Below, piece after piece: positions 59,181-64,000 of a stretch of DNA of 64,000 nt. The DNA is taken from contig NZ_FOHS01000004.1 of assembly GCF_900111515.1 (NCBI RefSeq), positions 248,001-312,000 on the forward strand, written 5' to 3'. Below the pieces are notes generated by a model. The model saw only the letters and a program-made list of their open reading frames with translations, made no database searches and had not been told where the DNA came from. A program made the position numbers and the translations under genes. Position 1 is the stretch's first letter. Every line of letters begins with the position of its first letter. The DNA is from Hymenobacter actinosclerus (GTDB lineage: Bacteria > Bacteroidota > Bacteroidia > Cytophagales > Hymenobacteraceae).

Positions 59181-60080
59181 CTAGATGGTCGTCGTGGTAA
59201 CCGGGGCATTGTGCTCGGTGGCACCGTGCTGAGCCGAGAAGGTCTGAATGATGCTGAAACCAGCCTCGTCGATGCTGTAGGTCAGCTCGTCAATCTTGCT
59301 GGTGAAGAAGTTGTAGGCTACGATAGCCAGAGCCGAACCCGTAATACCGAGGGCCGTGTTGATGAGGGCTTCCGAGATACCGTTGGCCAGGCCAACTGCG
59401 TCGGGAGCACCACCCTGGGCCAGTGCCGAGAAGGCCTTGATCATACCCAGTACCGTACCAATCAGACCTACCAGCGTGGCAATAGAAGCCAGGGTGGAGA
59501 TGATAACGAGGTTTTTCTCCAGCATGGGCAGCTCCAGAGCCGTCGATTCCTCGATTTCCTTCTGGATGGCCAACACTTTCTGGTCTTTCTCCAGATGACG
59601 GTCGCGCGACATTTCCTGGTACTTCACCAGACCGGCACGCACTACGTTGGCTACCGAACCTTTCTGCTGGTCGCAGGTGGCAATGGCGCCCGTGATGTCG
59701 TTCACGTTCAGCTTCTGACGAATAGTACGCACGAACGACTCGATGCTCTTCGAACCTTTGGCACGGCTCAGGGTCAGGGCCCGCTCAATCGAGAAGATAA
59801 TTACCAGCAGGAACATGGTCATCAGAACCGGTACTACCGGACCGCCCTTGTACACTACGCCGAAGTAGTCGCCTGCGATGGGGTTGTTAGCGTTGTCGCC
59901 GCCCTGGAAGTGGCTACCGTTACCGAATATGAAAACGTAGACAACTACGCTTACGATGAATGCCGCGATGATGGCAATAATGGCAAATGCGGACGAACCG
60001 CTGCCCCGAGAATCGCCTTTTGGCGTAGCGGTAGCGGCGGGCCGGGCCGCGGGCTTGTTCATAGCATTCTTTTGTTCCAT
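59181..60080 (-). CDS. MotA/TolQ/ExbB proton channel protein
   Basis: A 299-residue protein, larger than E. coli ExbB, with a Gly/Ser-rich N-terminus, a span (about 31-52, AFAIIAIIAAFIVSVVVYVFIF), a second (about 83-105, VPVLMTMFLLVIIFSIERAL), a cytosolic loop (about 110-195) and the signature region ALELPMLEKNLVIISTLASIATLVGLIGTVLGMIKAFSALAQGGAPDAVGLANGISEALINTALGITGSALAIVAYNFFTSKIDEL, of which TLVGLIGTVLGMI and EALINTALGI match the family. First gene of the TonB operon. The leader is about 190 nt. Confidence 0.93.
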   Translation of the reverse strand: MEQKNAMNKPAARPAATATPKGDSRGSGSSAFAIIAIIAAFIVSVVVYVFIFGNGSHFQGGDNANNPIAGDYFGVVYKGGPVVPVLMTMFLLVIIFSIERALTLSRAKGSKSIESFVRTIRQKLNVNDITGAIATCDQQKGSVANVVRAGLVKYQEMSRDRHLEKDQKVLAIQKEIEESTALELPMLEKNLVIISTLASIATLVGLIGTVLGMIKAFSALAQGGAPDAVGLANGISEALINTALGITGSALAIVAYNFFTSKIDELTYSIDEAGFSIIQTFSAQHGATEHNAPVTTTTI

Positions 60081-60268
60081 TGGTCCGGAGAATTAGGGGT
60101 TGTTGGTGAAAGGTTGAGGTGCTTGTTGAAAATTGAAAAATGGTAAAAAAAGAGGGTCGGCTGCCTGATGCCCGGACCAGTTATTTGCGTTACGGCCGCG
60201 GCCCGTTCAGGAAGAAACAGGAGACGATGTTGACGGCAAAATGATAGATGAAGCCAGGCTAGCCTTGG

Positions 60269-60301
60269 CAAACCTACTTAAAAAAGCTGACTGCTACCAA
60301 A
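60269..60301 (-). promoter_or_regulatory. Promoter of the exbB-exbD-exbD-tonB operon
   Basis: On the minus strand TTTG (60298-60301), a 21-bp spacer and TAGGTTTG (60269-60276) fit the Bacteroidota consensus. The exbB start codon is about 190 nt downstream. The 287-bp gap around it holds no gene. Confidence 0.65.
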
Positions 60302-60367
60302 AGAAAATCGGGTTTAAACGCGCTAAACCGACATAATCCGCAAAAAAAAGCAGTTTGTCCTAAAAAA

Positions 60368-61198
60368 TCAGGCGCTTTGTTGTCCCGTCAGCCGCTTCGC
60401 TTCCTCCCAATACACGTCCATCTGCGCCAGTGATAAGTCGGCTAACTGATGACCTTCGCGGGCCGATTGAGTTTCAAGATACTGAAAACGCTGAATGAAT
60501 TTCCGGTTGGTACGCTCCAGCGCTTCTTCGGGGTTGATGCCGGCGTGGCGGGCAAAGTTGATGAGTGAAAACAGCAGGTCGCCAAACTCGGCGGCGGCCC
60601 GCTCGCTGCGGGCGGCATCAGCGGGGGCGGCCGCGTCGGCAAACTCGTCGCCGAATTCGGCCAGTTCCTCCTGCACTTTCTGCCACACCTGCTCCGGCTG
60701 CTCCCAGTCGAAACCCGCCCCGCGGGCCTTCTCCTGGATGCGCATGGCTTTTATAAGCGCCGGCAGAGAAGCGGGTACGCCGCCGAGCACCGAAGTGTTG
60801 CCTTTCTCGCGCAACTTTAGCTGCTCCCAGTTGCGCTTTACCTGCTCCTCGGTCTCGGCCTGCACGTCGCCATAAATATGGGGGTGGCGGAAGATCAGCT
60901 TTTCGCACTGGGCGTTAAGTACGTCGGCAATATCGAAGGCGCCCTGCTCGCTGGCAATTTTAGCGTAAAATACGAGGTGCAGCATCACGTCGCCGAGCTC
61001 CTTTTTCAGGTCGGGTAAATCGTGGCGGATGATGGCGTCGCTGAGCTCATAGGTTTCCTCAATGGTGAGGTGGCGCAGGCTTTCGAGCGTTTGTTTCCGG
61101 TCCCAGGGGCACTCGGCACGCAGGCGTTCGAGCACGTCGAGCAGGCGGCCAAAAGCAGCCAACTGTTCAGTTCGGGAAGTAGGGGCGGGGTTTTCCAT
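60368..61198 (-). CDS. mazG: Nucleoside triphosphate pyrophosphohydrolase MazG
   Basis: A 276-residue all-alpha NTP-PPase with two MazG domains: LERLRAECPWDRKQTLESLRHLTIEETYELSDAI, DLKKELGDVMLHLVFYAKIA (EExxE and ExxD metal motifs) and the second at AAEFGDLLFSLINFARHAGINPEEALERTNRKFIQRFQYLE. It removes damaged or non-canonical nucleoside triphosphates. The -7 box (TATATTTG on the minus strand, 61204-61211) is 5 nt before the ATG. Confidence 0.93.
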   Translation of the reverse strand: MENPAPTSRTEQLAAFGRLLDVLERLRAECPWDRKQTLESLRHLTIEETYELSDAIIRHDLPDLKKELGDVMLHLVFYAKIASEQGAFDIADVLNAQCEKLIFRHPHIYGDVQAETEEQVKRNWEQLKLREKGNTSVLGGVPASLPALIKAMRIQEKARGAGFDWEQPEQVWQKVQEELAEFGDEFADAAAPADAARSERAAAEFGDLLFSLINFARHAGINPEEALERTNRKFIQRFQYLETQSAREGHQLADLSLAQMDVYWEEAKRLTGQQSA

Positions 61199-61203
61199 CA
61201 GGC

Positions 61204-61211
61204 CAAATATA
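61204..61211 (-). promoter_or_regulatory. -7 promoter element of mazG, 5 nt from the start codon
   Basis: TATATTTG on the minus strand matches TANNTTTG exactly. The inferred start of transcription is at the start codon. Confidence 0.5.
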
Positions 61212-61310
61212 CACAGGGCCCGGAGATAGGGCTCCTCTGGTCAGGCAGTGGCCGGGCCGGCCTCGTCCGGCCGGGTTGTTAATTACGTAGGGAAAGCAGC
61301 GGCTACTGGT

Positions 61311-61318
61311 TACTTTTG
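61311..61318 (+). promoter_or_regulatory. -7 promoter element of the phosphoglucosamine mutase gene
   Basis: TACTTTTG matches TANNTTTG exactly, 49 nt before the chosen GTG start. No clear -33 box. Confidence 0.5.
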
Positions 61319-61367
61319 CGGCCGCTTACGGGTCATTTTGCCCCATCTACCTTCAGCAGCACTTTCC

Positions 61368-62756
61368 GTGGCACTTATCAAATCTATTTCCGGCATCCGG
61401 GGTACTATTGGCGGCGCGGCCGGCGAAGGCCTGACGCCCATCGACGTTGTCAAGTACGCGGCCGCCTTTGGCACCTGGGTGCTGCAACAAACGCAGAACA
61501 ATACCATTGTTATCGGCCGCGACGCCCGCCTTTCGGGCGACATGGTGAGCCGGCTGGTTTCGGCCACGTTGCAGGGCCTGGGCATCAACGTGATTGACCT
61601 GGGCCTGAGCACCACGCCCACCGTCGAAATGGCCGTGCCGGCTAAAAACGCGGGCGGCGGCATCATCCTCACGGCCTCGCACAACCCCAAGCAGTGGAAC
61701 GCGCTGAAGCTGCTCAACGACAAGGGCGAGTTTATTTCCGACCAGGACGGCCAGCAGGTGCTGGCGCTGGGCGACTCGGAGGCATTCGACTTTGCGCCCG
61801 TTACCAAGCTGGGCACCTATGCCACCGACGACACGTTCCTGCAACAGCACATCGACGCCATTCTGGCCCTGCCGCTGGTGGATAAGGCCGCCATTCAGGC
61901 CAAAAACTTCCGGGTGGTGGTCGATGCGGTGAACTCCTGCGGGGGCTTTGCCGTGCCGATGCTGCTGGAGCAGCTGGGCGTCACGACCATCGAAAAGCTG
62001 TTCTGCGAGCCCACCGGCGACTTCGCCCACAACCCCGAGCCGCTGCCCGAAAACCTGCGCGACATTGCCAATCTGATGAAGAAGGGCTCCTTTGATGTGG
62101 GCATTGTGGTGGACCCCGACGTGGACCGGCTGGCGCTGGTAAACGAAGACGGCAGTATGTTCGGCGAGGAGTACACGCTGGTGGCAGTGGCCGACTACGT
62201 GCTGGGCCAGCTGGGCGGCGGCAACACCGTGAGCAATCTGAGCAGCACCCGCGCCCTGCGCGACGTAACCGAAAAGCACGGCGGCCAGTACGCGGCTTCG
62301 GCGGTGGGCGAGGTGAACGTGGTGAACAAGATGAAGGAAACCCAGGCCGTTATCGGCGGCGAGGGCAACGGGGGCATCATCTACCCCGAGTTGCACTACG
62401 GCCGCGATTCGCTGGTGGGCATTGCGCTGTTTTTGAGCCATCTGGCCAAGTTCGGCCTGCCCATGACGCACCTGCGGGCTTCGTACCCCAATTACTTCAT
62501 CTCGAAGAACAAGATCGAGCTGACGCCCGAAATCGATACCGACCAAGTGCTGGCCCGGATGGAGAAGCGTTACCCCAGCCAGCCAGTGAACACTATCGAC
62601 GGCGTGAAAATCGAGTTCGACAAGGAGTGGGTGCACCTGCGCAAGTCGAACACCGAGCCGATTATCCGCATCTACGCCGAGTCGGAATCCAACGCCACGG
62701 CCGACCATCTGGCCAACAAAATCATCGCCGACATCAAGGAAATCATCAGCCACTAA
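61368..62756 (+). CDS. glmM: Phosphoglucosamine mutase / phosphomannomutase
   Basis: A 462-residue alpha-D-phosphohexomutase. It has IKSISGIRGTIGG at the start, the phosphoserine loop LTASHNPKQWNALKL (Ser in TASHNP), the metal loop VDPDVDRLALV (DPDxDR), the sugar-specificity loop GGEGNGGIIYPELHYGRDS (GEGNGG) and RKSNTEPIIRIYAES. The GEGNGG loop resembles GlmM-like archaeal and Bacteroidota mutases; it converts glucosamine 6-phosphate and 1-phosphate in UDP-GlcNAc synthesis or phosphomannose. The start is GTG at 61368, giving M-ALIKSISG; the frame upstream overlaps the promoter. Gene name moderately sure. Confidence 0.85.
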   Translation: MALIKSISGIRGTIGGAAGEGLTPIDVVKYAAAFGTWVLQQTQNNTIVIGRDARLSGDMVSRLVSATLQGLGINVIDLGLSTTPTVEMAVPAKNAGGGIILTASHNPKQWNALKLLNDKGEFISDQDGQQVLALGDSEAFDFAPVTKLGTYATDDTFLQQHIDAILALPLVDKAAIQAKNFRVVVDAVNSCGGFAVPMLLEQLGVTTIEKLFCEPTGDFAHNPEPLPENLRDIANLMKKGSFDVGIVVDPDVDRLALVNEDGSMFGEEYTLVAVADYVLGQLGGGNTVSNLSSTRALRDVTEKHGGQYAASAVGEVNVVNKMKETQAVIGGEGNGGIIYPELHYGRDSLVGIALFLSHLAKFGLPMTHLRASYPNYFISKNKIELTPEIDTDQVLARMEKRYPSQPVNTIDGVKIEFDKEWVHLRKSNTEPIIRIYAESESNATADHLANKIIADIKEIISH

Positions 62757-62784
62757 CCTGCTGCCTAGCAGTGCGGCAAAAATA

Positions 62785-62832
62785 AACCGGCCGGCAGTAA
62801 GCCCTTTGGGTGGGCTGCCGGCCGGTTTTTTG
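62785..62832 (+). terminator. Intrinsic terminator after the mutase gene
   Basis: AACCGGCCGGCAG (62785-62797) pairs with CTGCCGGCCGGTT (62815-62827), then a T-run to 62831. It begins 29 bp after the stop codon. Confidence 0.9.
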
Positions 62833-62900
62833 TGCCCGGATGCCGGCAGCCCTGGGGCCGGCACCCGGCCGGCCCGGTTCGGTAGCCGCCGCGAATCCGC

Positions 62901-62908
62901 TATTTTTG
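62901..62908 (+). promoter_or_regulatory. -7 promoter element of the cysteine desulfurase gene
   Basis: TATTTTTG matches TANNTTTG exactly; the start codon is 59 nt downstream of its first T plus a short leader. Confidence 0.5.
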
Positions 62909-62966
62909 TGGCTGAATTCGGCTGGCCGACTTTTCCGGCTGGTTTTACTGCCTTTCTGCCCCGTCC

Positions 62967-64000
62967 ATGAACGTGTATTTCGATAACGCCGCCACCACTC
63001 CGCTCGACCCCGAGGTGCTGGAGGCCATGCTGCCGTTTCTGCAAACTCACTACGGTAACCCCAGCAGCATTCATGGCCCCGGCCGGCAGGTGCGCGCCGC
63101 CATCGAAAACGCCCGCAAAACGGTAGCCCACCTCATCAATGCCGCGCCGGCCGAAATCGTGTTTACCTCGGGCGGCACCGAGGCCGACAACTACGCCGCC
63201 TGCGGCACTGTGCGCACGCTGGGCCTCCGGCACGGCATCACCTCGAAGCTGGAACACCACGCGGTGCTGCACACCATGCAGGCGCTGGAAAAAAGCGGCG
63301 AGATGCAGCTCAGCTACCTGCGCCACGATGCCCAGGGCCGCCTCGACCTGGCCCATCTGGAAGAACTGCTGGCCACCAACCCGCGCACGTTCGTGAGTCT
63401 GATGCACGCCAACAACGAAATCGGCAACCTCAACGACCTGGCCGCCATCGGCGAAATCTGCGCCCGCCATCAGGCCGTTTTCCATACCGACACGGTGCAG
63501 ACCATGGGCCACTACAAGCACGACGTGCAGCAGCTGCCAGTGAATTTTCTGGTCGGTTCGGCCCACAAATTCCACGGCCCGAAAGGCGTGGGCTTCCTGT
63601 ACCGCCGCGCCGGCCAGACGGTAGACGCGCTGATTCAGGGCGGCTCGCAGGAGCGCAACCAGCGCGCCGGCACCGAAAACGTATACGGCATTGTGGGCCT
63701 GGCCAAAGCCCTCGAAATTGCCTACCGCGACATGGACGAGCACCAGCGCCACATTCAGGCGCTCAAAGACCGGTTCATCTCGAAGCTGCGGGCCGAAATT
63801 GCGGGCGTGGAATTCAACGGCACCTCGGCCGAAGCCGGCCAGAGCCTGTACACGGTGCTGAGCGTGAGTTTGCCGCCCTCCGCGTTCAACGAGATGCTGC
63901 TGTTCAACCTCGACATCAACCGTGTGGCCGTGTCGGGCGGCTCGGCCTGTACCAGCGGTGCCAACGCCGGCTCGCACGTGCTCAGCGCCCTGGGCTGCGA
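62967..64000 (+). CDS. Cysteine desulfurase (3' end missing)
   Basis: The first 345 residues of a class V aminotransferase-type cysteine desulfurase (IscS/NifS). YFDNAATTPLDPEV opens the protein, FTSGGTEADNYA holds the substrate site, the PLP lysine is Lys201 in GSAHKFHGPKGVGFLY, RAGTENVYGIVG follows, and the catalytic Cys328 is in SGGSACTSGANAGSHVL. It donates sulfur from cysteine to Fe-S clusters and thiolated tRNA. The gene continues beyond base 64000. No iscU is visible. Confidence 0.95.
   Translation, partial: MNVYFDNAATTPLDPEVLEAMLPFLQTHYGNPSSIHGPGRQVRAAIENARKTVAHLINAAPAEIVFTSGGTEADNYAACGTVRTLGLRHGITSKLEHHAVLHTMQALEKSGEMQLSYLRHDAQGRLDLAHLEELLATNPRTFVSLMHANNEIGNLNDLAAIGEICARHQAVFHTDTVQTMGHYKHDVQQLPVNFLVGSAHKFHGPKGVGFLYRRAGQTVDALIQGGSQERNQRAGTENVYGIVGLAKALEIAYRDMDEHQRHIQALKDRFISKLRAEIAGVEFNGTSAEAGQSLYTVLSVSLPPSAFNEMLLFNLDINRVAVSGGSACTSGANAGSHVLSALGC

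Noticed and set aside
61353..63977. 874-codon open frame on the minus strand
   Set aside because: It is antisense to the mutase and cysteine desulfurase genes, both of which have complete catalytic motifs, and shows only shadow-type composition (His/Val/Gly-rich).

Overview
The window is chromosomal DNA from a high-GC member of the Bacteroidota, most like Hymenobacter or a close relative in the Cytophagales. The evidence is the gene content (a fused MurF-alanine racemase, the porG-uppS-bamA-ompH-ompH cluster, an ExbB-ExbD-ExbD-TonB operon with a PstS-like lipoprotein, DUF4834, DUF5686, DUF4230 and DUF6089 proteins) and several promoters of the Bacteroidota sigma type (-33 TTTG, -7 TANNTTTG) with almost no Shine-Dalgarno sequences. 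The genus is inferred; no rRNA is present. I see no IS element, prophage, CRISPR array or rRNA operon. The DNA reads as ordinary core chromosome with a few accessory patches.

Layout. 1-2.8 kb: the end of a Crp/Fnr regulator, two tandem Roadblock/LC7-like proteins and a membrane protein with an anti-sigma-like topology. 3.2-8.3 kb: a secreted alpha/beta hydrolase, dihydrolipoyl dehydrogenase, a small AT-rich lipoprotein in a patch full of hairpins, tRNA-Thr(CGT), an FkbM methyltransferase and a DUF4834 protein. 8.5-19.6 kb, mostly minus strand: a DUF5686 outer-membrane protein, a pair of exported ferritin-like proteins, recX, a peroxiredoxin-DsbA pair, a DUF4230 protein, a PLP-dependent desulfhydrase-like enzyme and a YfhO protein. 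19.8-28.6 kb: MurF-Alr, a TonB-dependent receptor, an exported hydrolase, an OmpA lipoprotein and a surface-type protein. 28.9-31.3 kb: feoAB iron(II) uptake. 31.5-39 kb, minus strand: a tetrapyrrole-methylase-fold methyltransferase, a hydrolase, a TPR sensor kinase, selD and mnmH (selenium modification of tRNA) and pdxJ.

39-52.9 kb is a long plus-strand run: YqeY, CvpA, a glutamine amidotransferase, a hydrolase, a CBS protein, a BamA/TamA-like barrel, nadK, two tandem PorG-like (DUF6089) proteins, uppS, bamA, two OmpH/Skp chaperones and an RluD-type pseudouridine synthase. It links lipid-carrier synthesis, outer-membrane protein assembly and probably type IX secretion or gliding. 53-60.3 kb on the minus strand is the TonB energising operon (exbB, two exbD, tonB), then a second tonB, a small membrane protein, a PstS-like lipoprotein and a TPR protein. 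The window ends with mazG, a phosphoglucosamine mutase-like gene and a truncated cysteine desulfurase.

The least ordinary signals are non-coding. A family of long intergenic palindromes occurs at four sites. A perfect 48-bp inverted repeat fills the gap between two convergent genes and touches both stop codons. A 32-bp palindrome with Crp/Fnr-like geometry lies upstream of the Roadblock pair. At least three genes have a -7 box only 4-6 nt from the start codon, suggesting leaderless mRNAs. I did not find a clear, self-contained, undescribed multi-gene system; the best protein-level candidates are the Roadblock/anti-sigma-like trio and the PstS-like/84-residue/TPR partners of TonB.
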